Notes under the pieces: model-generated
Database searches by the model: none
What the model was told of the DNA's origin: nothing
Seen by the model: only the letters and a program-made list of their open reading frames with translations
Assembly (NCBI RefSeq): GCF_034670185.1
Contig: NZ_JAXMNY010000001.1
Span: forward strand, 310,001-374,000
Direction: 5' to 3'
From: Nisaea sp.
Lineage (GTDB): Bacteria; Pseudomonadota; Alphaproteobacteria; Thalassobaculales; Thalassobaculaceae
Length of the DNA stretch: 64,000 bases
Made by a program: the position numbers and the translations under genes
Shown here: in pieces, positions 49,664-58,372 of the stretch
Position numbering within the stretch: position 1 is the first letter of the stretch
Layout of the letters: every line of letters starts with the position of its first letter

Positions 49664-52138
49664 TCATTCAGTGGGTGCGAGCACCCGCATTCTGGTCGGA
49701 ACGGTCGGTGTTTCGAATGTGCCGACATGATAGGCGTGGCACTGGGTGCAGGTATCTCCGGCGCGCCCCGGTGCGTGACATTCCGAGCAGGTGGCGACGG
49801 TTGGTGAAGCGAAACCGGCGACAATTCCGGCGTGCGGATCGCTCTGCCGGTATTGGTCCTGGAATGCGGAAGTGGGTCCGGCTCCTTGCGGGCGGACCAC
49901 GGTGTGGCAAGTCTGACAGCCGCCGGAGTCCGCGATCAGGCTGAAATGCGGCCTGTGGGAGAAACGCACGAAATCCCGGGTGGCGGGATCGTGGGAGGAC
50001 GGTTGCCAGTTGGCATATCCGGTTCCGTTCTCATCACGGTCGATGCTGTGACAGCGCAGGCATGTCCCCGGTGCTTGGGGGCCGTCGAAAGTTGCCATCA
50101 ATGCGTCTTTGCCACCCTTGAATGGTGAAGCAGCAGCGAGATCGATCCAGGCTCGCATGAACGGGTCCGCGTGCCCGGTCGGCCGGTACAGCAGGGCAAA
50201 CTCATTGCGATACCAGCCGCCGGCCCGCATCCAGTCTTCGGGCGAGACGTTGGGCTCGATCCGCGGTGGCAGTGGGGCGGCGGCATCGGCCTGAGTGACC
50301 GGTGTGGCCGGTGCCGCGAGGGCATCGTTAGCTCCGGTCAATGGCGATGCGAGAATATCCGATTGATCAAGTGCAGGCGCGAGGATGTCGGACTGATCCG
50401 TTTCTGGGGCGGCGAGGATGTCCGATTGGTCAGGCGCGGGTGCAAGGATATCGGACTGATCCGTTGACGGCGCGGCGAGAATGTCCGACTGGTCAGGTGC
50501 AGGCGCGAGGATATCGGACTGTTCCGTCAATGGTGCAGCGAGGATGTCCGAGTGGTCGGGCGCAGGCGCCAGAATATCCGACTGATCCAGCGAAGGAGCG
50601 AGGGTAGGGCTTCCGTTCTGGGCGGATGCCGGGCCTGGTATCGTCTCCGGCAGTGCCGGGAGCTTTCCGGCCAGCTCGCTCGCCAGCTCCGGGAACCAGT
50701 CCCGGGCCGCTGCTTGCAGCACTTCCAACGGTAGATGGCCGAGCAGAGTGCCGGTCCGGTCGGTGTTGTTTGGCTCCGGAGCCATCTCAGTCTGCGCGCT
50801 CGCCAGCCGCTCTTCTGCCGCCTGGATCCCGCCGGTGAGCAGGTCGCCGATCAGGCGCTTGATCGCGAATGCGACTTCCGAGACCGCCTTGATGTCGTCC
50901 GGTTCCGCCTTGCGCAGATCCATCGGGTCCAGCCCTTCCATCTGCTTGAGGGCGAGCGCTATCGACTCGTCTCCCTCCAGCAGACGCCGCATGAACGGGG
51001 TGATCGGCTCCTCCGACCATTTCGGCCAGTCGCCGATATCGACGCCGCGGGCCTTCAATTCCTGCGAGTCCAGACCCGGTACCGTCAGGAACGCGACCCC
51101 CTTCGGACCGATCGCGCCTGCACCGGATATGTCGTCCTGGTGGCAGGATGCGCACATGGTCTCGAAGTTTTCCGTTTGCATGGCCCGACCGTCATCCGAC
51201 GGCAGGTGGCAGGACGTGCAGGTTTCCGGCGCCTTTCCGGCACTCTCGGTGGCACCGAAATGCCGGTCCAGATGGGAGGCGTGATCGAAGGCAATGCGCA
51301 GGCGGCGGTCGAACAGGGTCTCGCCGAATTCCGGATGGCCGTTTCCGAACGAGTTGAATTGCACGGTGTGACAGGTCTGGCAGGCACCTTCCGGCATCTC
51401 GATGAGGCTGGCGTCTACGCCGCTATGTTCACGGTGACAGGTTGCGCACCCGACCGTGGATGTTGGCGTGCCGGTATCTGTGAACAGCCATCCGGACAGT
51501 TTGAACTCAAGCGGTTGCCCGGCTCCCTCTTTGGTGTGGCGCTGCAATGCCGCGTCTGTAAGGGCCGCGGTCGTTGCCGGGGGGCGGGAGTGCGCGCGCT
51601 CTGCATGTGGGCCGAGTTCGTGGCAGGAGCGGCAGGTGTGGTCTCCGTGCATCTCCTGCGACATTCCGACAGCGGTCATCACCCAGCCTGCGGGGCCTTC
51701 GTCGAAACCCTGATGGCAACCAGCGCACCCGCCGACCACACTGTGCTGGAAGGTAAGCGGCCCGGGGGACAACAGGGCTTCCCGGTCGGTGCCGGAAAGC
51801 GCGATCATGACCAGACCGATCACGGCGACTACGACCAGCCGCGTTACACGGCGACGCAGTGCGCTGAGACTGCGCACAGGAACACAGGGCGGGCGCTGGA
51901 CCGAGCAACGACCGTCGGGCGCCGGTCCGGCGTCGCAGGGGCCGCCGGCACTTTGCGGGCGGGTGCAATGCCAGCGGTCTCCCCGGCGGACCGGAGCACA
52001 ATCGGCCATGCCGCGGCAGGCGCCGCCGGCGTCAGGCCCGTGCGGGCAAGGCTGACCGAGGGCGAGCCGACCGCACCGCCATTGCCGGTCGGGGCGGTCG
52101 TAGGAGGACATGCTGCTATTGGTTCCCGTTGTACTCAT
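49664..52138 (-). CDS. Decaheme c-type cytochrome with Cys-rich N-terminal module and SDIL repeats
   Basis: This 824-residue protein has ten CXXCH heme motifs in two lobes: six at residues 138-333 (C138, C169, C231, C253, C307, C329) and four at 693-801 (C693, C741, C784, C797). A membrane helix at about 98-117 anchors it with hemes in the periplasm. Before the helix, residues 14-78 hold two copies of a W-x-C-x-R-x(4,5)-G-x-P-C-x2-G-P-x3-4-G-x-C module, possibly metal-binding and cytoplasmic. Between the lobes lie eight SDIL motifs (520-596). It is the last gene of the seven-gene redox operon, and its ATG overlaps the cytochrome b stop (ATGA). No known decaheme family (MtrA, OmcA) matches this layout. 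Confidence 0.85.
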   Translation of the reverse strand: MSTTGTNSSMSSYDRPDRQWRCGRLALGQPCPHGPDAGGACRGMADCAPVRRGDRWHCTRPQSAGGPCDAGPAPDGRCSVQRPPCVPVRSLSALRRRVTRLVVVAVIGLVMIALSGTDREALLSPGPLTFQHSVVGGCAGCHQGFDEGPAGWVMTAVGMSQEMHGDHTCRSCHELGPHAERAHSRPPATTAALTDAALQRHTKEGAGQPLEFKLSGWLFTDTGTPTSTVGCATCHREHSGVDASLIEMPEGACQTCHTVQFNSFGNGHPEFGETLFDRRLRIAFDHASHLDRHFGATESAGKAPETCTSCHLPSDDGRAMQTENFETMCASCHQDDISGAGAIGPKGVAFLTVPGLDSQELKARGVDIGDWPKWSEEPITPFMRRLLEGDESIALALKQMEGLDPMDLRKAEPDDIKAVSEVAFAIKRLIGDLLTGGIQAAEERLASAQTEMAPEPNNTDRTGTLLGHLPLEVLQAAARDWFPELASELAGKLPALPETIPGPASAQNGSPTLAPSLDQSDILAPAPDHSDILAAPLTEQSDILAPAPDQSDILAAPSTDQSDILAPAPDQSDILAAPETDQSDILAPALDQSDILASPLTGANDALAAPATPVTQADAAAPLPPRIEPNVSPEDWMRAGGWYRNEFALLYRPTGHADPFMRAWIDLAAASPFKGGKDALMATFDGPQAPGTCLRCHSIDRDENGTGYANWQPSSHDPATRDFVRFSHRPHFSLIADSGGCQTCHTVVRPQGAGPTSAFQDQYRQSDPHAGIVAGFASPTVATCSECHAPGRAGDTCTQCHAYHVGTFETPTVPTRMRVLAPTE
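50351..50584 (-). repeat. Tandem coding repeat: four 63-bp units, eight SDIL motifs
   Basis: Residues 519-596 of the decaheme cytochrome consist of a 21-residue unit, QSDILAPAPD plus QSDILAAPxTD, repeated about four times. SDIL therefore recurs with alternating 10- and 11-residue spacing. DNA copies are similar but not identical, so the array is old enough to have diverged yet keeps its protein motif. Confidence 0.85.
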
Positions 52139-52971
52139 GACGGTCCCACCTCGAAGGCATGCGCCAGGACCGCATGGACCGCGATAAGGATCAGCAGGCC
52201 GTAAGCGAGCGGCACATGCACAAACAGCCAGAGCCTGAGTGCCGACTGCGCGGCGAACTGGTAGTCAAGGTCGTCCTTGATCTCGACCAGTTCCGACAAT
52301 CGGTTGAGGATTTTGTGTCCACGGGCATCCACATAGCGGTGCAGCGACTGGATCTGTTGCTGCTGCAGGCGCAGATGGCCTTGGTATCCGGTCAGATGGG
52401 CGAGCGCGTTGCGCGGGCGCTGGAAATACGCGCTCAGCTCTTTCTGATAGTAGTCGGCGATGGTGACCGATCCGGTGTCGCGGGCAGAGGATATAGCCAG
52501 AGCTTGCGCTTCGGCGGCGATTTCCGCGCGCCGGGTGGCGATGCGGTCGTATAGCTCACGTGCACCGTGATCGCGCATGCGCTTCGGCAGAACCCTGCTC
52601 AGCCAGATGCCCACCGTTCCGCTGATCGTGACGGCCACGAACGGAATCCAGAGCGCGATCTCAAGTGGGCCGTCCGGCAGACCGGCGCCTGTGTGGGTCA
52701 GGAACACCGCAACCGCGCACCAGCCGCCATAGATATGCACTTGCTCCCAGTCCGACGCGCTGCCAAGAGGCAGGACGGGAATACGGCGGCGCAGGTCGAA
52801 CAGTGCCAGCCCCACGATCAGCCCGAACAGGGTCCAGCCGGTGACGAACCGTATGTCGTGCAGGGTTGTCTCTGCCAGATGGGTAATGGCGACGAGGAGC
52901 AAGGTGGCGCCCACGACGAGCGCCGTGTTGCGCGCCCGGCGCCGGGTGAAACGGGTCAGCGATGCAGCCAT
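52135..52971 (-). CDS. Membrane di-heme b-type cytochrome-like protein
   Basis: This 278-residue protein has about five membrane helices (about 16-36, 41-58, 78-96, 104-123, 246-272). Histidines in two helices are spaced for bis-His heme: H79 and H93, then H252 and H266, each 14 apart. H31 and H38 are further candidates. A helical, Gln-rich insert (about 130-240; YQGHLRLQQQQIQSLHRY) separates the halves. I infer a quinone-linked b-type cytochrome that passes electrons between the ferredoxin-like protein and the multiheme cytochromes. It overlaps the upstream gene by 16 bases and the downstream one by 4. Confidence 0.68.
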   Translation of the reverse strand: MAASLTRFTRRRARNTALVVGATLLLVAITHLAETTLHDIRFVTGWTLFGLIVGLALFDLRRRIPVLPLGSASDWEQVHIYGGWCAVAVFLTHTGAGLPDGPLEIALWIPFVAVTISGTVGIWLSRVLPKRMRDHGARELYDRIATRRAEIAAEAQALAISSARDTGSVTIADYYQKELSAYFQRPRNALAHLTGYQGHLRLQQQQIQSLHRYVDARGHKILNRLSELVEIKDDLDYQFAAQSALRLWLFVHVPLAYGLLILIAVHAVLAHAFEVGPS

Positions 52972-54653
52972 GCCACCATCTCTCCCGGGTTACTCATGTC
53001 GAGGCGCACCAGCGCGTCGTTCGGGCAGGCGCGCTGGCAGGCAGGGCCGCCGAGCTGCCCGGCACAGAGGTCGCACTTGGTCGCCCGGCGGATCGCCGCT
53101 CCGGTCTCGCGGTCGGTTATGACGGTACCCGCTTTGTCGGCGATCTCGACCATGACGATGTTGCCGTACGGGCAGCTTCGCGAACAGGTTCCGCAGCCAA
53201 TGCAAGTATCGTCGTTGATATGAACATCGCCGGAGGACAGGTCCCGGTGGATCGCACCGGTCGGGCAGCCGATCAGGCAAACCGCATCGACGCAGTGCAT
53301 GCAGGCATTGGCGATCATGACGTCGTCGTGGGACGGGCCCTGGCGCACGAAGCGCGGGTTGCCGTCATGGGTTGCGGCGCAGGCCTTCACACAGTCGTCG
53401 CAGCCCGTGCAGCGGTCCAGATCGATTACCATGGACTGGGTGCCGTTGATGATCCGTTCGTCGATCAGGAAGTCGACCAGAGGCTGCTCAATCCCGGTCG
53501 CACTCTCGTCGCGTTTCCAGACAGGTGTTGCGCGAATGTCGGTGTCCGCAGCCACCGGCAACAGGTGTTCCGGCATGGTCGGCAGGACATAGCGCTCCAT
53601 CACCACCGCAGGCACGCGCAGAATGTCCAGATAGCCGATCGCCCTCAGGCTGTTACGCAAGGGGACCGAGCCGTTGCCGCGCCATTGCCGGACAATTTCC
53701 TCTAGGCCGAAGACGTCGTTGTTCTTCAGGTATCCGACCGTCCGATTGCCGTGATCGAGATGTTCGGTCACCCTGGCAAAACCGGCGCGGATCATGATCA
53801 GATCGTCCGTGAGGCTGCCTTCCTCTGCGATCAGCGGCTCTCCCGCCAGTGATCCGCCGCTCTCGGTGGGCAATTCGCCTGTAGGAAACAGCTCCTGTGT
53901 GCCGTGGTTCTCGAAGCGGATCTCCTGGGCGACAAGGGCAATCGTCGCTTCGTCGAGATGGGCGAACAGGGGGCTTTCCGACAAGTGGGCGAGCAGGCTG
54001 CGGGTGCGGTGCAGGTGGTCGACCCGCTCACGCAGGTCCGGGTCGCGCGCGCGCAGATCGCGCAAGCCCTGCCAGCGCAGCTCAATCAGTTCGCAGTCCG
54101 TATCGGCGAACACAGTTGCCGTGCGTGGCCCGCGCGACAAGGCGGAGATTTCACCGAACATGTCACCATGCTCAAGCGGGGTGACAGAATGCTCCGCGAT
54201 GACCCGCTCGATATCGGGCAGATAGGCGCGTCCCCGGTTGGCGCGCATATGGACCGCGCGGGCAGATGGTGACAGGGTCCGTGTCTCGATTTCACGCGAA
54301 TTGCGCCAGAGCTGGGCAAGCGCGTTCCAGAACGGACGACGCGCGCGGCGTGGTGGCCGCCCGATTTCCGGCAGATAGCCGTAGAGCACATTGACCTTGC
54401 CGCTCAGGATAACGAAGACCGAGTTACCGTAATCGCCTTCGAGCACGACGATGTCGCCGCGTTGATAGCGGTTTATGCGGGCATCGTTGCGGACGATATC
54501 CGGCAGCGACTGGCCCGGTGGAAACCGGTTCGGGTCAAGGTCGCGGAACACCGGTGCCGCGAGTATCCGCTCGACATCCGCCGTCGACAGATCGGGGTCG
54601 AACGGATTATCCCAGCGCCGCGGACGGCTGATCGCTGTTGTCTCGGCGGACAT
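52956..54653 (-). CDS. Fusion of two cyclic-nucleotide-binding domains and a four-cluster ferredoxin
   Basis: This 565-residue cytoplasmic protein has two CAP-like cyclic-nucleotide-binding folds. The first is at about residues 60-195 (GDIVVLEGDYGNSVFVILSG, then GDMFGEISALSRGPRTATV after a 60-residue insert), the second at about 220-385. A DmsB/NrfC-type ferredoxin follows, with four [4Fe-4S] sites: CTGCDDCVKAC, CMHCVDAVCLIGCP, CIGCGTCSRSCP and CDLCAG with CQRACP. The FGEISALSRGPRTA segment closely fits a phosphate-binding cassette, so ligand binding is plausible. The start is ATG 54653, one codon inside the frame. This is an electron-entry module whose activity may be gated by cAMP or cGMP. 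Confidence 0.82.
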   Translation of the reverse strand: MSAETTAISRPRRWDNPFDPDLSTADVERILAAPVFRDLDPNRFPPGQSLPDIVRNDARINRYQRGDIVVLEGDYGNSVFVILSGKVNVLYGYLPEIGRPPRRARRPFWNALAQLWRNSREIETRTLSPSARAVHMRANRGRAYLPDIERVIAEHSVTPLEHGDMFGEISALSRGPRTATVFADTDCELIELRWQGLRDLRARDPDLRERVDHLHRTRSLLAHLSESPLFAHLDEATIALVAQEIRFENHGTQELFPTGELPTESGGSLAGEPLIAEEGSLTDDLIMIRAGFARVTEHLDHGNRTVGYLKNNDVFGLEEIVRQWRGNGSVPLRNSLRAIGYLDILRVPAVVMERYVLPTMPEHLLPVAADTDIRATPVWKRDESATGIEQPLVDFLIDERIINGTQSMVIDLDRCTGCDDCVKACAATHDGNPRFVRQGPSHDDVMIANACMHCVDAVCLIGCPTGAIHRDLSSGDVHINDDTCIGCGTCSRSCPYGNIVMVEIADKAGTVITDRETGAAIRRATKCDLCAGQLGGPACQRACPNDALVRLDMSNPGEMVAWLHR

Positions 54654-54664
54654 CAATGCGGCCC

Positions 54665-55696
54665 TCAGCGGGCCGGGGTTCCCTTGTAGGCGGATTCCGC
54701 CGGCAGATACTTGTCGATCGTGCCAAAGGTGCTGCCGTCATATTTGCCGGCGATTTGCCGGGTGAGGGCGCCGACCTTGTCCGCCACCGCCGAAAGGGCC
54801 GCGTCGTTATTGAGCTTGAGACCGGCACTGTTTGCCACTGTCCCCATTTCGGTCAGCTCCGCGATTTTCAGGAAACCGTCAAGTGCGCCGATTGCCTGTC
54901 GCGCGGCCTGAGCGCGCTTGGCCATGGACACCGCGTAGCTCGCCTTCTGTGTCGCCTTGCCGACGGCCCGCAGCGCTGTTTCCAGCTCGACCGCACGGCC
55001 AACGACGAACATCAGGCGCTTGTCGTTCAGGGACGCCGCCGCATTGCTGGCGCCCTTGGTGTGCCAGGTATTGTGGCGCACCTCGCCCTGGGACCAGGCG
55101 ACCAGCTCGAACGGGCTGCCAGCCTTGTGGCCGCCCACATTCACCAGCTTTTCTTCGGGCACGACATGGCAGGAGAAGCAGTTCTTGGCCCAACGGTACA
55201 TGTCCTTCGGGCGGATCATGCCTGCGGCCTCGGATTTTTCCCAGCGCAGGGCAATCTCTTCCGGGGTCTCTTGCCCCTCCTTCTTGCCGCTGAAGCCGCT
55301 ATGAATAGGCTGCCACGCGCTGGCCGCCCCATGGCAGCTTTCGCAGGAGATACCGGCAACGGGTTCGGGAGTGCCGCCAGCCGTTTCCACCATTGAGAAA
55401 TGGCAGTCCAGGCAAAGACTCTCCGACTTGATGCGGCGCATGCCCATGCGCTCGGCGATCTCGCTCGCCTCTTTCCTGCGGGTCAATTCCGTGAAGGTGG
55501 AAAAGTGATGTGTCCCTTTCCAGATTTCGGTCTCGGTCTTGTGGCACTCGGCGCACTTGGCCGGTCCGATCATCTTGAAATGCTCGTCACTCGTTTGCGC
55601 GGATACGGAAGAGACGGAAAGGCCCGCTAGAATGACGAGCAACGCCGCCGCAGCAGCAAGGTAGCGTGAAGCCCACGTGCTCATAATGTTGTCCAT
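54665..55696 (-). CDS. Tetraheme c-type cytochrome, c554-like
   Basis: This protein has four CXXCH motifs (CAECH, CLDCH, CESCH, CFSCH) within its first half and a Sec signal (YLAAAAALLVILAGLSVSSVSA). KCAECHKTETEIWKGTHHF is the opening typical of cytochrome c554 and related multiheme proteins. The C-terminal 150 residues have no heme and are predicted helical. The start is uncertain: ATG 55729 overlaps the previous stop in the operon's ATGA style, while ATG 55696 and 55684 give a more normal signal peptide. Periplasmic electron carrier in the redox operon. Confidence 0.8.
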   Translation of the reverse strand: MDNIMSTWASRYLAAAAALLVILAGLSVSSVSAQTSDEHFKMIGPAKCAECHKTETEIWKGTHHFSTFTELTRRKEASEIAERMGMRRIKSESLCLDCHFSMVETAGGTPEPVAGISCESCHGAASAWQPIHSGFSGKKEGQETPEEIALRWEKSEAAGMIRPKDMYRWAKNCFSCHVVPEEKLVNVGGHKAGSPFELVAWSQGEVRHNTWHTKGASNAAASLNDKRLMFVVGRAVELETALRAVGKATQKASYAVSMAKRAQAARQAIGALDGFLKIAELTEMGTVANSAGLKLNNDAALSAVADKVGALTRQIAGKYDGSTFGTIDKYLPAESAYKGTPAR

Positions 55697-55725
55697 GGTT
55701 GTGTATCCGTCTTGTTCCATTTTAA

Positions 55726-56988
55726 TCATGCGTCGAGGGTCACCTTGCCGCGCGGCACCGCCATACAGGCGAGGCAGGTGCCCGGTTCCGGCGACACGGC
55801 CGGGTCGGCGACGTAATCGACTTCGCCCGCCTTGATGGCGACCACGCAAGTACCGCAATGTCCGGCCCTGCAGCCGCTTTCCAATGCGACACCGTTCTTT
55901 TCGGCGAGTTCGAGGATCGTGCCTGCTGAGCCGTCCCAGGCCAGAACCTTGTCGGAGCGGTCGAACCGGATCTCGATACCGGGTTCGGGGGCTGCTACGG
56001 GCCGCTCGCTCGGTTGGCGCTGCACGGTGGCCGCTCCGAATGCTTCGATCCGGATGTCGTCCGCCGGTACGCCCCAGTCGCGTAGCTCGCCGGAGACAAC
56101 TTCCATCATTGGCGCCGGTCCGCACAGATAGAAGGCATAGTTGGATGACGGCAGGTTGGCTTTGAGAACCTCAAGGCTGATACGGCCCTCGTGGTCGTAA
56201 TCCTTGCCGGGCACGCAGGCCTCGGTCGGATCGCTGTAGCAGTTCACGACATGCAGATTGGGATAAAGCTGCCGCAGGCCCGCGATATGATCCGCAAATG
56301 CGTGCTGCGGGCGGTTACGGACACCATAAAACAGCCAGACCTCACGCTCGGTGGGGGCGCTGCATACGCTGTTCAGCATGCTCAGCAGGGGTGTGATGCC
56401 GACCCCGCCCGCGATCAGCACAATCGGCTGGTCAGAAGCGGGATCGCAACAGAAAGTCCCGGCGGGCGCGCGTACGTCCAGGATATCGCCTTCGCGCACG
56501 ACATCGTTCAGATAGCTCGACACTGCTCCGGAAGCGTGTTCCGTGCCTGACGGCGCTTGAACTTTTTTGACGCTGATTCGGTAGCGTTCGTCATTGCCGG
56601 GGGCGTCGGACAGGGAGTAGCAGCGCACAAGCGGCTTGGTCTGACCGGGAATGCGAACCTGGAACGTCAGGTACTGGCCCGGCAGATATTGCGGCAGCGG
56701 GCGGCCATTGTGGGGGACCAGTTCGAAGGTGTGGATATCGTCGGCCTCACGGATCTTGCGTGCCACCTTGAACTTGCGGAAGCCGCTCCAGGAATTGATC
56801 GTCAGATCCCGTTCGGCCTCGGCCCGGCTCAGTGACAGCTCGACACGGCGTTCAAACAGGCTTGCCTCGGCGGCGAAGCTGCGGCGCTCCAGATGTCCGC
56901 GCCGCCAGGTGCCGAACAGGCTGAGTGCCATCTCGGCAGCGGTGCCGGCAACGATGACATATCCGATTGTCTCGATCATCCCGACCAT
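55726..56988 (-). CDS. Membrane-anchored FAD/NAD(P) and 2Fe-2S oxidoreductase
   Basis: This 420-residue protein has an N-terminal membrane helix (residues 4-24), a ferredoxin-reductase FAD domain (LVRCYSLSDAPGN), a nucleotide domain (IAGGVGITPLLSML, YLCGPAPMM) and a C-terminal plant-type 2Fe-2S domain (CRAGHCGTC, then CLAC). Domain order matches Rieske-oxygenase and flavohemoglobin-like reductases. As there is no oxygenase beside it, its partner is probably one of the operon's cytochromes, or the membrane b-type protein. It follows the barrel gene by 4 bases. Confidence 0.85.
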   Translation of the reverse strand: MVGMIETIGYVIVAGTAAEMALSLFGTWRRGHLERRSFAAEASLFERRVELSLSRAEAERDLTINSWSGFRKFKVARKIREADDIHTFELVPHNGRPLPQYLPGQYLTFQVRIPGQTKPLVRCYSLSDAPGNDERYRISVKKVQAPSGTEHASGAVSSYLNDVVREGDILDVRAPAGTFCCDPASDQPIVLIAGGVGITPLLSMLNSVCSAPTEREVWLFYGVRNRPQHAFADHIAGLRQLYPNLHVVNCYSDPTEACVPGKDYDHEGRISLEVLKANLPSSNYAFYLCGPAPMMEVVSGELRDWGVPADDIRIEAFGAATVQRQPSERPVAAPEPGIEIRFDRSDKVLAWDGSAGTILELAEKNGVALESGCRAGHCGTCVVAIKAGEVDYVADPAVSPEPGTCLACMAVPRGKVTLDA

Positions 56989-56992
56989 CGGC

Positions 56993-58372
56993 TCAGAACC
57001 TCACCAGAAGCTCGGAGCGCGCGCCGTAACCCGTGTCCTGGTTCTCCTGGCGGGACACGAAGCCGTCGAGCTGCAGAACGACACGCGCACCGAGTGCCTG
57101 CTGGAAGCGCAACCCTATGGCAACCGCGTCTCTCTGGTCCCTATCGGTCGCGAGGCGGGTGCCGATCTCGGCGACGATCTGTGTGCGCTCCTGATTGAAG
57201 AACATCTGATATCCGGTCGCGGCGGCGACGATGTTCTCTGCCCGGTTGCTGAGCGCTGTTCCGTAGTCGCCAAGGCCAGGGGAGGCGAACAGGATACCGA
57301 CCGGACCGAGCGGGCCGCCGGCGATCGGATCGCGCGCCGCCGAGGCAAAGCGGTCAATGGCCCAGGCGGCATTGGCGTAGAGGACGTCGTCATTGCCCAT
57401 CGGGTCGCCGGACAGCTCAGCCAGGAACAGGGTACCGGTATCGACCGATGGTGAGGCTTCATCAAGGGCGATGGACTGGGCGACACGGAAGGCGGTATTC
57501 ACCTTGCCGATCCGCTGGGTGGTTCCAGCGCCCAGAAACAGTCCGTCGGTTTCGACATTGTCATTTTCGCCGCCGGTCACCCAGATCGCATCCAGCGCGA
57601 TGGTAGAAGTGTCGAAATCGGTCTCGGAGAACAGGCCGAACAGTCGCGCGTCATGGTCGCGCTCGTTGTCGTCTCTGTCGATATGGCTCCAGCCGAACAG
57701 GCCGGTGAGGCGGGTGTCGACCGAATGGTCGCGGATGGTGATGGTGTCGCGGGTGAGGGCGACGGCGTCGATCGTATCGTTGATCAGCAGGCCTTCCTGG
57801 AAGAGAAGCTGCTGGCGCCCGATTGTGAAGCCGAGATCGAGTCCGCCCGCATCGAGGGGATCCGCGTCGGGGAAGATCTCCCCGATTTCGCCTTCGAAGA
57901 AGAGGGCGGTGATCTCTCCGCTGAAGTTGCTGTCGAAGCCTTCGCGGGATTCTGGCCGCCGGTGATAGCCGGTGAACTTGCCTTCGTCGCGTAACGGGGA
58001 CAGTCCGAACAGCACCCGCTCGGTGCCGGTAAGTCTCAGGTTGGCAAACAGGTCGAGCCGGTTTGCCCATTCCTGAACTTCCGGCGCATCGCCGCTCTTG
58101 TAGATATCGATGCCGGTGCGGTATTGGCCGAAGACCCAGAGGGCGGGTTGCCAGACGGCACCCGTCGGCAGCACGAAGCCCGGATCCAGTGGGCCGGTAC
58201 CAAGCAGGGCCGGGCCAATTTCCAGCAGAGGCTTCGTGCGTTCCGGCAGCTCATCGCCCTTATAGGGGATCGGCTCTTCGGAGAGCGTCTTCACCTCCGC
58301 GGACGCGGCGGATGCGGCAAACAGTATGGCCGCCACCGGCAGTAAACGGCTCCAGAAGAGTTTCCTGCTCAT
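56993..58372 (-). CDS. Outer-membrane beta-barrel protein of the redox operon
   Basis: This 459-residue protein has a signal peptide (LLPVAAILFAASAASA) and alternating amphipathic strands through its length, and it ends in an aromatic residue (LLVRF), the usual signal for outer-membrane insertion. It is rich in Asp-containing turns (DRDDNERDHDARL). It resembles alginate-export/porin-like barrels more than MtrB, which is longer. Encoded between a pentaheme cytochrome (ATGA overlap) and a reductase, it could form the pore through which a cytochrome contacts the outside. This role is inference. Confidence 0.7.
   Translation of the reverse strand: MSRKLFWSRLLPVAAILFAASAASAEVKTLSEEPIPYKGDELPERTKPLLEIGPALLGTGPLDPGFVLPTGAVWQPALWVFGQYRTGIDIYKSGDAPEVQEWANRLDLFANLRLTGTERVLFGLSPLRDEGKFTGYHRRPESREGFDSNFSGEITALFFEGEIGEIFPDADPLDAGGLDLGFTIGRQQLLFQEGLLINDTIDAVALTRDTITIRDHSVDTRLTGLFGWSHIDRDDNERDHDARLFGLFSETDFDTSTIALDAIWVTGGENDNVETDGLFLGAGTTQRIGKVNTAFRVAQSIALDEASPSVDTGTLFLAELSGDPMGNDDVLYANAAWAIDRFASAARDPIAGGPLGPVGILFASPGLGDYGTALSNRAENIVAAATGYQMFFNQERTQIVAEIGTRLATDRDQRDAVAIGLRFQQALGARVVLQLDGFVSRQENQDTGYGARSELLVRF

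Noticed and set aside
50351..50584. CRISPR-like regular repeats
   Set aside because: The repeats are in frame inside a cytochrome gene, have a 63-base coding period and no unique spacers, so they are a protein repeat.
50735..52204. 489-codon plus-strand open frame
   Set aside because: Antisense shadow of the decaheme cytochrome; residues show no family and mirror the heme-motif codons.
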